Origin: a virus
DNA: 33,945 bases
Virus record (IMG/VR): IMGVR_UViG_3300038548_000128
Location: 1-33,945 of that record
Direction: 5' to 3' (one strand)
This document shows, in pieces, positions 7,657 to 15,813 of this stretch. Position numbers and translations under genes: made by a program. Within the stretch, counting starts at the first letter, position 1, and the number at the start of each line of letters is the position of its first letter. Under the pieces are notes generated by a model. It did no database searches. It had not been told where the DNA came from and was given only the letters and a program-made list of their open reading frames with translations.

Positions 7657-9888
7657 ATGGTTTTAATTACTGAGGTTTGGGTATCTATAGACGGGCTAGA
7701 ATTTATTAAATTAAATCTACATAAGGACGAAAGTATACCTATGAAATATACTACAAAGGATCTACAAAATTTAAGTAAGATTTTCTCTCCTTATTCGCTA
7801 TCCTTTACGTTTCCGGCTGACTCTAAAAATAGGGCGGCCTTTGGATTTTTCGGAGATACGGACGTAATAAAAATTAACCCGGATAACAAATTTATAACGA
7901 AAATATACACTAACGGAAATATAAACCTACAGGGATTTATACAGTTAGAGGATCTCGACTACGATAACTTTAGGCCTACAGATTTTACGGGGAGTTTCGC
8001 TACGTCTATGAGTAATTTAGCGGAGCGCATAGGAGACGATCTAATAGCGGATCTACCGGAGGATAGGGTAGGTATCGACTGGACGCCGGCTAACGTCTTT
8101 AGCCTAATGAGTAGTAAGCGGAGTACGACCGTAGACGGAGTACCTCTTACTTATTTCGTCCCTCTAATCTCAAATAATAGGGTTTGGAATTTTGATTTAA
8201 ATTTTGAAAGCGCTTTAAAAGATAACGTAGCCTACGACGCGTTAGTAGATCCACTATCTACAGGCGTAATAAAAAGTAGCGAGTTACGGCCTGTTATGAG
8301 TTTCTCGACGATTATAGAACTTATAAAAAAGAAATATAACCTCGACGTAGTAGCGCCTCTAGACGACCGTAAGGAGTATACGGAGTTAGTAGTACTATGT
8401 AGTAATGAGTCTATGTACAGCCCGGAGGATACCCAGTTAACTATTAAAACTAATATGGGCGGCCGCTTTCATTACGACGATAAACACGAGGGCGGAGTAG
8501 GGACTAAAAAATATACGCCTACTACGGATCTAATTAATAATAGTTTTCACGTTACAAAAAATACAAATAATAATAACTGGACTAAATATTTTACGCTTAG
8601 GACGACGTTTACGGGCGTAATAATTACGGGGGGCTCTACGGAGCCTAAGGTAAATTTAAAGATAAAGCGAGTAGGTACGGACGAAGTATTAGCCTCTAAA
8701 AGTTTCGACTTAAACGGTACGGAATTCTTTTGCGAATTGCAAATATTAGACGAGTTTTTAATAAACGACGAGATAGACTTTTACGTAACCGCTCAATTTA
8801 ACCAGCCTACAGTTTGGTCTAATTGCGAGTTTCGTATATGGTATAGATATTACGACGGAAAAACGGGAGCCTTTAGTAGGAGGGTTTACGCTACATACGC
8901 TAACGAGTCTAAACCTAACGATAACTCCGCCGACGTATCCGGGACGGCTGTAGATCTTTTTAGAAGTTTACCGGAGATAAAGGTAGTAGATTTTTTAACG
9001 TCCTATTTCAAATTATTTAATTTATCCGTTTTCGATACGTCGCCTAAAGATGATCGCTTATACTGGCTAACTCCGGGAGACGTAAAAACAAACGGCCTAG
9101 TATATTCTAGAGCGGAGGTAGATTATACGCCGTATATAAGTAGTAGTAAATTTAAAAAGTCAGTACCTAACGAGTTTAACTATTACAATTTTAAACACGC
9201 TGAAAGCGAGTATAGGAGTAATATAGATTTTTTAGCCGCTACAGGATTAGAGTACGGCCAAGTAAAACACCCTTTAATAAAACCGGCTAAGCCTATCGAG
9301 TTTAGCGTAGAGACTATTTTTAGTTTAATGGTACCCGTATTACTAGCGGGTAGTAATGAGATTATAACTTATTACGGTTTCGACGGAGACGCGCCGGAGA
9401 TCCTCGATACTGGGGAGAGTCGATACGCTCCGAACTATGGAGAGTTAGCGATATTTTACAGCGTAGGGAATACGTCTTTAAATGATGTTTTAGGCGTACA
9501 GTCCTCTCCTCCGGGAGGCGGAGTAATAAACGCTCCTCTAAGTAGTTATATGAAACTACAGCCAATTAATACGGAGGCCAATACTATAGCGTTTTCAATA
9601 TTAAAGGAGTTAGGGATAGAATATCCGGAGAGCCTTTTTAAAAGATACTATCAGGCTCAGACGGAGCGCCTATTAGATCCTAACGTACTCTCTCAGGAGT
9701 TTACTTTAGAGTTACCACCGGACGAGATCTACTTAAACGAGGCTACGACTATACAGGGATCCGGGGAGACTCCTAAAGGCTTTCGATTACAAAACGACGT
9801 TATATTAAAGGAGGATAAATTTAGTATCTTAGACGCTACTATAGATATAACTACAGGAAAAACGAAAATAATACTTTTAAATTATTAA
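7657..9888 (+). CDS. Tail-tip/baseplate-like structural protein, 743 aa
   Basis: The N-terminus (VWVSIDGLEFIKLNLHKDES, then a KDLQNLSKIFSPYSLSFTFPA element) resembles a structural protein often found in phages of Bacteroidetes, where an (S)KIFS-x-(F/Y)S-x-(S/T)FT(F/I)PA motif is usual. The rest alternates beta-rich domains, with no membrane segment. It is likely a tail-tip or baseplate hub that contacts the cell surface. It lies before the tape measure rather than after it, which is the reverse of most siphovirus operons. The start ATG follows the previous stop directly. Confidence 0.65.
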   Translation: MVLITEVWVSIDGLEFIKLNLHKDESIPMKYTTKDLQNLSKIFSPYSLSFTFPADSKNRAAFGFFGDTDVIKINPDNKFITKIYTNGNINLQGFIQLEDLDYDNFRPTDFTGSFATSMSNLAERIGDDLIADLPEDRVGIDWTPANVFSLMSSKRSTTVDGVPLTYFVPLISNNRVWNFDLNFESALKDNVAYDALVDPLSTGVIKSSELRPVMSFSTIIELIKKKYNLDVVAPLDDRKEYTELVVLCSNESMYSPEDTQLTIKTNMGGRFHYDDKHEGGVGTKKYTPTTDLINNSFHVTKNTNNNNWTKYFTLRTTFTGVIITGGSTEPKVNLKIKRVGTDEVLASKSFDLNGTEFFCELQILDEFLINDEIDFYVTAQFNQPTVWSNCEFRIWYRYYDGKTGAFSRRVYATYANESKPNDNSADVSGTAVDLFRSLPEIKVVDFLTSYFKLFNLSVFDTSPKDDRLYWLTPGDVKTNGLVYSRAEVDYTPYISSSKFKKSVPNEFNYYNFKHAESEYRSNIDFLAATGLEYGQVKHPLIKPAKPIEFSVETIFSLMVPVLLAGSNEIITYYGFDGDAPEILDTGESRYAPNYGELAIFYSVGNTSLNDVLGVQSSPPGGGVINAPLSSYMKLQPINTEANTIAFSILKELGIEYPESLFKRYYQAQTERLLDPNVLSQEFTLELPPDEIYLNEATTIQGSGETPKGFRLQNDVILKEDKFSILDATIDITTGKTKIILLNY

Positions 9889-9891
9889 ATA

Positions 9892-11622
9892 ATGGCCGAT
9901 AATAACAAAGATATAGAGCAAAAGGTTAAAATAACCTACGACACTAACGCCGGGGAGACCGCTAAAGAGGTTAATAAACTGGACGACTCTATAGAGGACG
10001 TAAACGACTCCCAAAAAAAGGTAATAAAGACTCAGAAAAAAGTAAATAAATCACAAAAAGACACTACTAAAAGTACTAAGGATCAGAAAAAAGGCCTAGA
10101 GGATTTAGGCGGAGGTATCGGCTCGGCTATAAAAGGGTTTAAAGGCCTAATAAAACAAATGTGGTTAGTAGTTGCTAACCCTGTAGGGCTAATTATACTC
10201 GCTATAGTAGGAGGTTTAGCCTTATTATTTAAAGCCTTTACCTCGACAAAGGGAGGCGCCGAAAAATTCGAGCAAATTATGTCCGGGATCGGAGCGACTA
10301 TAGACGTACTCCGGGATAGGGTTTTAAAAATCGCTACGGCTATAGGTAAGTTTTTTAGCGGAGATTTTAAAGGCGCTATAGCCGTAGGCCGGGAGGCCGT
10401 CTCCGGTTTTGGGGCTGAGGTAGCGGAGGAGTTTAGGAAAGCGGCCGAGGCTACGAAATCTCTACAGGAGGTAGCCGACGCTATGAGGGATCTAGGAGTA
10501 ACCCGCGCTAAATTAAACAGAGATTTAGCCAAGGCCGAGTTTATTTTAACAGACATTAACGCTACTTATGAGGAAAAATTAAAGGCTCTAGAGTTAGTCT
10601 CTAAGGCTGAGAAAAAGCAAACGGACGCCGAGTTAGCCGCCGCCGAGAAAAAGTTAGCGGCTATAAGGGCTCAAAATGCTTTATCCGACTCTAGCGCCGA
10701 GTCTTTACAGGCTGAGGCCGACGCTCAAATAGCTGTTTTTGATCTACAGAAAAAGAGCGCCGAGGATAAACGTAAAGTAGCCGAGTTTACTAAGAAGATA
10801 GACGGGGAGGAATCCGCTAGGCTAAAAGGTTTAAGCGATCAGAAAAAACAGGAGGCCGCCGATCAGGAAAAAATACAGGCTCAAAAATGGGCGGATTATC
10901 TAAAGGAGGACGAGTTAATAAAAAAGAAACGGGAGGACGAGGAGAAAAAGAGAGAGGACGATAAACGCATAGCCGAGGAGGACGCGCAATTTTTACAGGA
11001 CGTACTAGACGAGGAGGAGCGCTTACAAATGGAGGCCGAGGATCTCAGGTTAGAGAACGCTCAAAAGGCGGCGGATAAAGAGGCCGCAATAGAACAGGCT
11101 AAACTAGATCAGAAAAAGGCTATACAGGCCGCTACTTTTGGTTTATTGGCCGACGGGCTAAACGCTTTAAAAGGTATTTTTTCCAAAAATAAAAAAGTAC
11201 AAAAAGGAATATTAATAGCGGAGAACGCCGTAGCGCTTTCTAAATTAACTATGAATACTATAACCGCCGTAACGGCGGATAACGCGGCCAGTCCTCTAAC
11301 TTTCGGTATGCCTTGGGCTGGGATCCATATTGCTCAGGGAGCAATAGGAGCGGCTAATATTATCGCCTCCACGGCCAAAGGTTTAAAGGAGTTAGGCGGA
11401 GGCTCAGCCGGGACGGCTCCTAATCTTGGCGGAGGATCTAGAGGCGGAGGGAGCGCGGCTCCTAACGTAGGTTTTCAGACCTCGGCCGAGAATCAAATAG
11501 CGACGACTATAGCCGATAATACTAACGCCTTACCGCCTCAGGAGGCTTTTGTAGTTAGTCATAGTATGACCTCTCAGCAAGCGCTAGACAGAAATAAACA
11601 GACTAGCAATAGTTTAGGATAA
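9892..11622 (+). CDS. Tape measure-like protein
   Basis: The 576-residue protein has the tape-measure pattern. A polar, Lys-rich N-terminal helix region (1-80) leads into a hydrophobic segment (about 94-120, LVVANPVGLIILAIVGGLAL). Glycine/alanine helices and a long charged coiled coil (about 180-400, rich in Ala, Glu, Lys) follow, then Gly/Ser-rich low-complexity sequence near 498-520. Tape measures set tail length and are ejected with the DNA, so the hydrophobic segment could help cross the membrane. Residue number suggests a short to medium tail if this is the only tape gene. The NPVGL segment is frequent in this family. It ends the tail operon. Confidence 0.78.
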   Translation: MADNNKDIEQKVKITYDTNAGETAKEVNKLDDSIEDVNDSQKKVIKTQKKVNKSQKDTTKSTKDQKKGLEDLGGGIGSAIKGFKGLIKQMWLVVANPVGLIILAIVGGLALLFKAFTSTKGGAEKFEQIMSGIGATIDVLRDRVLKIATAIGKFFSGDFKGAIAVGREAVSGFGAEVAEEFRKAAEATKSLQEVADAMRDLGVTRAKLNRDLAKAEFILTDINATYEEKLKALELVSKAEKKQTDAELAAAEKKLAAIRAQNALSDSSAESLQAEADAQIAVFDLQKKSAEDKRKVAEFTKKIDGEESARLKGLSDQKKQEAADQEKIQAQKWADYLKEDELIKKKREDEEKKREDDKRIAEEDAQFLQDVLDEEERLQMEAEDLRLENAQKAADKEAAIEQAKLDQKKAIQAATFGLLADGLNALKGIFSKNKKVQKGILIAENAVALSKLTMNTITAVTADNAASPLTFGMPWAGIHIAQGAIGAANIIASTAKGLKELGGGSAGTAPNLGGGSRGGGSAAPNVGFQTSAENQIATTIADNTNALPPQEAFVVSHSMTSQQALDRNKQTSNSLG

Positions 11623-11641
11623 AAAAAATTTACTATATTTG
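11613..11641 (+). promoter_or_regulatory. Candidate promoter for the secreted-protein gene
   Basis: TATATTTG (11634-11641) matches the Bacteroidetes -7 box TAnnTTTG. The expected -33 TTTG is only approximate (TTTA at 11613-11616, spacer 17). It lies 31 bp before the ATG at 11673, giving a plausible short leader. A gene with its own terminator follows, which supports independent transcription. Confidence 0.5.
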
Positions 11642-11672
11642 AGTCAAATTAAAAACAAATAAATATTTTATT

Positions 11673-12023
11673 ATGAAAAAACTTTTAACTTTATTGTTAG
11701 TATTTTCTTTTTGTTTTGTTTTCGCCGGGGACTCCCCGCCTAACGAAACTAAAAAAGATCGAGTCGAAAAATCCTTTAACTTAGAATCTCAGACGGATCT
11801 AGTATCTGTTATAGAGATCGAGTTTAAAGCCTTGGACTTAAATTGTATTTCCTTTAAAAGTATGTATATAAATACGAGAGGAGAAAAATTAAACCTTTTA
11901 AAAAATCAGACTTACGCTAAATACGCTTATAGGAATTTGTCAAACTTTTATAATTATAAGGTTACGAATAAAGTAAAACTACATAAATATACTTTTACGT
12001 CCGGGGGGTTATCTCGAATATAG
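11673..12023 (+). CDS. Secreted protein of unknown function, 116 aa (moron-like)
   Basis: A classic signal peptide, MKKLLTLLLVFSFCFVFAG, has likely cleavage after FA at residues 17-18, with no lipobox at the cleavage site. The mature part is polar, with basic residues toward the C-terminus and one Cys (C60). I recognise no family. It sits alone between the tail and head operons, with a candidate promoter before it and a strong terminator 19 bases after its stop. That arrangement is typical of a moron, a gene expressed apart from the phage programme. Roles such as altering the host envelope or excluding other phages are possible but unproven. Confidence 0.72.
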   Translation: MKKLLTLLLVFSFCFVFAGDSPPNETKKDRVEKSFNLESQTDLVSVIEIEFKALDLNCISFKSMYINTRGEKLNLLKNQTYAKYAYRNLSNFYNYKVTNKVKLHKYTFTSGGLSRI

Positions 12024-12042
12024 TAAGACTAAAAAAATAAAT

Positions 12043-12075
12043 AAAAAGCGTATCTATTAACGATACGCTTTTTTT
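12043..12075 (+). terminator. Rho-independent terminator after the secreted-protein gene
   Basis: A perfect 12-bp stem, AAAAAGCGTATC with GATACGCTTTTT, has a 7-base loop and is followed by a T run to 12075. It cleanly ends the 11673 gene and may also stop read-through from the tail operon. Confidence 0.92.
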
Positions 12076-12148
12076 ATTCAATAATAATTTATACTTTTAT
12101 CTCGATTTTGATATATTGTTTTAAATTTATTGGTTAATTTATTCTTAA

Positions 12149-12186
12149 AGGCCGTTAGTATTTTCCTAAATTCTAGCGGTTTTTAT
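12149..12186 (+). terminator. Second terminator-like hairpin before the head operon
   Basis: CCGTTAG (about 12152-12158) can pair with CTAGCGG (12173-12179, one G-T pair) across a 14-base loop, followed by TTTTT. It is weaker than the hairpin at 12043. It would reinforce insulation between the tail and head transcription units. The rest of the 12076-12227 gap is A/T-rich, with no ORF seen. Confidence 0.5.
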
Positions 12187-12190
12187 TATT

Positions 12191-12223
12191 TTTGTGATAT
12201 ATTAAAAAAAAATACTACATTTA
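12191..12223 (+). promoter_or_regulatory. Candidate promoter of the head operon
   Basis: TTTG (12191-12194) and TACATTTA (12216-12223, one mismatch to TAnnTTTG) are 21 bp apart, within the spacing used by the Bacteroidetes primary sigma factor. The ATG of the protease gene is at 12228, so the start of transcription would almost coincide with the start codon. The mRNA would then be leaderless or nearly so. Confidence 0.45.
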
Positions 12224-12227
12224 CAGT

Positions 12228-13493
12228 ATGAAGTTATACGAGCTTAAATTAAAAAAAGGAGGTAAAGGCGTATTTAGAGTTAGTCTCGTAAAGGGAGCGG
12301 CTGTAAATACTACTCTAATGAAATTTAAAAAGGAGTCTGAGGAGATTTTAACTTTTGCCGACGACGAGAAACGTATACTCTACTCCGTCGCTATGAGGCC
12401 TAATATAGAAATATTTAGGAAAGACATAAACGGGGAGCCGGCTAATGTAACCTATGACGAGGACTTTGTAGAGGAGGCACAAATAAACTACTTTAGAAAT
12501 AACGGTAATAAAGACACCAATATAGACCACGACGACGAAAATACGACTGGGATTTTTCCTTTTGAGAGTTGGATAGTTAAAGACGCTAAAAAAGATAAAT
12601 CTACAGTTATGGGTATGGAGACTATAGACGGAGACTGGATCTTAGGCTATAAGGTAGATAATGACAAGATTTGGAAAAAGGTAAAAGAGGGCAAATTAGA
12701 CGGCCTATCTATCGAGGCTACAAACTTAGACAGAATTTTAAAAGAAGATACAAAAATGAAAACCGAAAAAAAAGAACAAAAAGGCGTTTTAGCTTTCGTA
12801 AAAGAAAAATTTAACGAAATGCTAGAGGGCGCTGAAAAAATGGAGGGCGAAGTAGCCGAGGTTTCTAAATGGTGGACGACCGTTACAAATGATACGTTTG
12901 CTTTAGGAGATACGGTAACGCGTAAACCTTTCGACGACGAGGGAGAACCTCAGCCAGTAAGAGCCGGAGAGTACGAGTTAAAGGACGGCCGTAAGATCTT
13001 AACCGATAGCGAGGGCGTTATACGTTTTATCTTTGACGATAAAGCCGACGACGATACCGAGGAGCAAAAGGACGAGGACGACGACTCTAAAGACGACTCT
13101 AAAGACGACGCCGAAAAAATGGAGGACGAAAAAGACGACGACAATAAGGACGACGATAAGGACGAGGACGACGACTCTAAGGACGACTCTAAAGACGACG
13201 ATACCGAGGAGCAAAAAGACGAGGACGACGACGAGGAGCCTACAGAAAAAGAGAAAAAATTACTAGACGAGATCGTAGATCTTAAACAAACTATAGCGGA
13301 GTTAAAGGCTGACAAGATTAAGGACGACGAGGACTTAGAAGTAATGAAAGCCGAAGTAGTGAAAATGAAAAAACAAACTCCGGGCGCTAAAAAAATCCCT
13401 CTTACTCCGACGATCGTAAAGCATAGCGACGAGGCTAAGCCTTACGATAAAATGAGTAATTTAGAAAAATTAAAATTTAATAGAGAAAACTAA
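12228..13493 (+). CDS. Prohead protease (XkdF-like) fused to an acidic scaffold-like domain
   Basis: Residues 1-175 fit the XkdF-type phage serine protease pattern. They include a His at H101 in DHDDENTTG, the ESWIVKD element (113-119), GDWILGYKVDNDKIWKKVKEG and then LSIEA with S161. H101 and S161 are the likely catalytic residues. Residues about 270-343 are a repetitive Asp/Glu/Lys/Ser tract, followed by a helical stretch (345-390) that should form a coiled coil. Such a C-terminal part acts as internal scaffold in other phages and is destroyed by the protease once the prohead has formed. It lies two genes ahead of the major capsid gene. The protease family call is good; the scaffold role is inference from layout. 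Confidence 0.82.
   Translation: MKLYELKLKKGGKGVFRVSLVKGAAVNTTLMKFKKESEEILTFADDEKRILYSVAMRPNIEIFRKDINGEPANVTYDEDFVEEAQINYFRNNGNKDTNIDHDDENTTGIFPFESWIVKDAKKDKSTVMGMETIDGDWILGYKVDNDKIWKKVKEGKLDGLSIEATNLDRILKEDTKMKTEKKEQKGVLAFVKEKFNEMLEGAEKMEGEVAEVSKWWTTVTNDTFALGDTVTRKPFDDEGEPQPVRAGEYELKDGRKILTDSEGVIRFIFDDKADDDTEEQKDEDDDSKDDSKDDAEKMEDEKDDDNKDDDKDEDDDSKDDSKDDDTEEQKDEDDDEEPTEKEKKLLDEIVDLKQTIAELKADKIKDDEDLEVMKAEVVKMKKQTPGAKKIPLTPTIVKHSDEAKPYDKMSNLEKLKFNREN
13036..13254 (+). repeat. Acidic low-complexity repeat tract in the protease/scaffold gene
   Basis: In-frame repeats made mainly of GAC, GAG and AAG/AAA codons. DDDTEEQKDEDDD is encoded at 13047-13085 and again at 13194-13232. DEDDDSKDDSKDD is encoded at 13071-13109 and 13161-13199. 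The near-exact DNA copies suggest slippage or recombination. The tract also creates long spurious ORFs in other frames on both strands. Confidence 0.88.
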
Positions 13494-13510
13494 TCCAAAA
13501 TAAAAATATT

Positions 13511-13744
13511 ATGTCAGACGACAAAACGAAAAAAGTAAAAACTAAAGCCCAAATCCAAACGGAAAAAAACGCGGCGGAGAAAAAAGCAAACGGTTTTTTA
13601 AATCCATTTAGCCCGGGAGTAACTTACGAGGCGTTTCTAAAAACGCTAGGTAAGGACGAAACTGTAGCCGGTCTTTTGAAAGGTAAAATTTCAGACGATC
13701 AGTTAGAGTGGTTGTTAAATGATTTACAACACACAAAAAATTAA
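13511..13744 (+). CDS. Small head-operon protein, 77 aa, unknown
   Basis: It lies between the protease/scaffold and major capsid genes. The N-terminal 30 residues are very rich in Lys, Ala and Thr (KKVKTKAQIQTEKNAAEKK). The rest looks like a small folded helical domain (GVTYEAFLKTLGKDETVAGL, then DDQLEWLLNDL). The basic N-terminus could bind DNA or the acidic scaffold tract. No family recognised. The ATG has the usual A/T-rich context (AAAAATATTATG). Confidence 0.7.
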   Translation: MSDDKTKKVKTKAQIQTEKNAAEKKANGFLNPFSPGVTYEAFLKTLGKDETVAGLLKGKISDDQLEWLLNDLQHTKN

Positions 13745-13762
13745 ATTAAAAAAATTTTAAAA

Positions 13763-14806
13763 ATGGCAGGAATTAATTTCAGCGGGACGAAATTACCGCA
13801 AACAGAATTAAAAGACATTCAGCACGAGCTTTATAGCGACTGGGGGACTTTTAGAGAGAGAGACGTAAATATACAGGAAAAGCACAAGTCCGGTACTGAG
13901 GTTTACGAGAGTATCGTAACAGTAAGAAATAAAGCGTATGATAGCGGAGAGGTTACGGCCGACGGTACAGCGGAGTATAAAGTAGATCGCTCAGCGGTTA
14001 CTTTGGTTAAGACTCAGTTTTCTGACTTGATCGACTATAATACTTTGTTAGATACTAGATTTGAAAACTCTATGAAAGCGGGAGCTTTTAATACGGTTTC
14101 TACGGAATTCGATAACGCTATATTACAGTTTATTACTCCGGCTATTTCTCAGTCAATGGAGGAGATCACTTGGGACGGGGCTACAACAGCTCAAAAAGTT
14201 TCTATAGCGGCCTTAACTCCGGGAGCGGGACAAGGTAATATTTCAGCGGCTACACAAACTTTAGTAGCGGCTATGCCGGTTAACTTGGTAAATAGTTTAG
14301 TAGCGACTATCCTATATAACGACTCTCAGAGTAAAGACACTCCGGGCGCTGGATTAGGGGATTACCAAAAAGTAGCGGCTACGTCTTATACTGAGGCTAC
14401 AATAGCCGACGAGTACGCTAAAATGTACGCTAAGATCGAGGCGAAAGTATTAAACGATAAGTTAAACCCTCCTATTATTTACGCTCCGTTAGGAGATCGT
14501 CAATTAATGAGGATAGCGAATAACGCAAAGGGAGCGGCTCAGCAAATAAATTTCTTATTTGATAGCCCGGCTGTAGATGCTAAATGTACTTATAACGGGG
14601 TAGCGGTTCACTTTAAGCCTTTAGTTACTTTCCATATTATTAGCCCAGCGGTTTACTTAATCTTATTATTTGATCTAATCAATGATATGAATATTTTAGA
14701 GACTGGAAAACAGGCGAACGGATCAGATAAATATTTCTATAAAAACGTACAATCGTTTACGACTTGGGTAACAAATCAGAGATATATTATTTTATACGGA
14801 GGATAA
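13763..14806 (+). CDS. Major capsid protein
   Basis: The 347-residue protein has the position and shape of an HK97-fold capsid protein that follows a protease/scaffold. It has an N-terminal region, an extended charged loop (RERDVNIQEKHKSGTEVYES), an alternating beta and helical body, and PPIIYAPLGDRQLMRIANNA-like sequence in the middle. Codon choice is unlike most of the genome (more GTT, TTG and GAA), as expected for the most abundant product. A hairpin right after the stop could set expression relative to the next gene. The name rests on context and general pattern, not on a signature motif. Confidence 0.8.
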   Translation: MAGINFSGTKLPQTELKDIQHELYSDWGTFRERDVNIQEKHKSGTEVYESIVTVRNKAYDSGEVTADGTAEYKVDRSAVTLVKTQFSDLIDYNTLLDTRFENSMKAGAFNTVSTEFDNAILQFITPAISQSMEEITWDGATTAQKVSIAALTPGAGQGNISAATQTLVAAMPVNLVNSLVATILYNDSQSKDTPGAGLGDYQKVAATSYTEATIADEYAKMYAKIEAKVLNDKLNPPIIYAPLGDRQLMRIANNAKGAAQQINFLFDSPAVDAKCTYNGVAVHFKPLVTFHIISPAVYLILLFDLINDMNILETGKQANGSDKYFYKNVQSFTTWVTNQRYIILYGG

Positions 14807-14817
14807 AAAATAACCTT

Positions 14818-14848
14818 TAACCTCCTCGTACTCCGGGGAGGTTATTTA
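14818..14848 (+). terminator. Hairpin after the capsid gene (attenuator or partial terminator)
   Basis: TAACCTCC (14818-14825) pairs with GGAGGTTA (14837-14844) across an 11-base loop, followed by only a short TTT. The 3' run is weak, so it probably stabilises the capsid mRNA or ends some transcripts while allowing read-through to the tail-tube and portal genes. Confidence 0.6.
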
Positions 14849-14863
14849 AAAAATATATATATT

Positions 14864-15415
14864 ATGCCTAATGTAACATTAACAAAAAGTAGAAAACTTA
14901 ACTGTATTTCTAAAATGCCCGGGATTAGGGCTATAGGTATCGGAGCCTTTGACGGGACTAACCGAGTAGTAAAAACGCCGGCGGGAGTTATCGAATTAGC
15001 TACGGCTTTCGGAGCGACTACTATAGCGCGTTTTGAACTTAAAAATACTACTACGAATTTCTTAGAAAACGGTATCTCCGGAGGAGATAGTAGATCTACG
15101 GGGGTTACTGGAAACGTACCCTGTATTTTTAACGTACCGGAGGGCGGAGACGCTGAGTTAAACTTAATCGTAGAGGAGTTATTAAAAGGAGAAACGGTTT
15201 TATTTTTAGAAAAAAACGACGGTACTATAATAGTAGCGGGATCCCAGTTAGGAGCGTTAGCTATTACGGCCGACGATCAGACCGGGGGGACTATCGGAGA
15301 TCTAAACGGATATACTGTAACCTTTAATACTATGGAGCCGGACTATGCTAGGGGTTATATCCTTTCCGGAGACGCTCTAACAGATTACGCGGCGGCTTTA
15401 ATGCCTTACGTATAA
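14864..15415 (+). CDS. Putative major tail (tube) protein, 183 aa
   Basis: The beta-rich protein is rich in Gly and Thr. It begins MPNVTLTKSRKLNCISKMPG and has a C-terminal part GTIGDLNGYTVTFNTMEPDY. The NGYT(V/L)TF segment close to the C-terminus recurs in small structural proteins beside capsid genes in phages of Bacteroidetes and suits a tail-tube or head-decoration protein. It has hairpins on both sides, consistent with high and separately set expression like the capsid. A decoration protein is the alternative. Confidence 0.5.
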   Translation: MPNVTLTKSRKLNCISKMPGIRAIGIGAFDGTNRVVKTPAGVIELATAFGATTIARFELKNTTTNFLENGISGGDSRSTGVTGNVPCIFNVPEGGDAELNLIVEELLKGETVLFLEKNDGTIIVAGSQLGALAITADDQTGGTIGDLNGYTVTFNTMEPDYARGYILSGDALTDYAAALMPYV

Positions 15416-15438
15416 AAACATACAGTAAATAATTTTTA

Positions 15439-15467
15439 AAAACCTCTCTATTATGAGGGGTTTTTTT
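15439..15467 (+). terminator. Rho-independent terminator
   Basis: AAAACCTCTC (15439-15448) pairs with GAGGGGTTTT (15455-15464, one G-T pair) around the 6-base loop TATTAT, and the T run reaches 15467. It lies 14 bases before the ATG at 15481, so the portal genes must depend on read-through or on a promoter I could not find. Confidence 0.85.
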
Positions 15468-15480
15468 GTAAATTCAAAAA

Positions 15481-15813
15481 ATGAAAGTACTATTTTTAGA
15501 CGCTGTTTTAGATATTTACCTAATCCCTCAGGACTACCCTATAAATACGGATACCCTGACTTTAGAACTACGTAGAGAACAAACGGACGTTATTATATCT
15601 CCGGCCGTTACTTTTACGACGGGATCCGAACAGTTAAAAGTTACTATTACAGACCAGCCGGACGATTTTAAAACTAAGAATAAATACGAATTCGAATTAA
15701 AAAACGGAGCGTCTACTATTTTCCGGGGAAAAATTATTATCTTAGCCCAAGGTACCGACGTACAAAACTACGAGTATAACTCTCAACCTAATAAACGATA
15801 TGACTACAAATAA
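15481..15813 (+). CDS. Small beta-rich structural protein, 110 aa
   Basis: Alternating strands (VLFLDAVLDIYLI, TDTLTLELRRE, KYEFELKNGASTIFRGKIII) suggest an Ig-like or jelly-roll fold. It overlaps the portal start by 14 bases and has no membrane or signal segment. It is likely a minor virion or head-decoration protein by position. No family recognised. Confidence 0.6.
   Translation: MKVLFLDAVLDIYLIPQDYPINTDTLTLELRREQTDVIISPAVTFTTGSEQLKVTITDQPDDFKTKNKYEFELKNGASTIFRGKIIILAQGTDVQNYEYNSQPNKRYDYK

Noticed and set aside
10083-10556. 157-codon open frame on the minus strand inside the tape measure gene
   Set aside because: It is the mirror of a helical Ala/Lys-rich coding region, has no promoter and lies wholly within a well-supported gene.
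12950-13315. Long Ser- and Val-rich open frames on the minus strand and a Thr/Lys-rich one on the plus strand
   Set aside because: They are by-products of the GAC/GAG/AAG repeats in the acidic tract.
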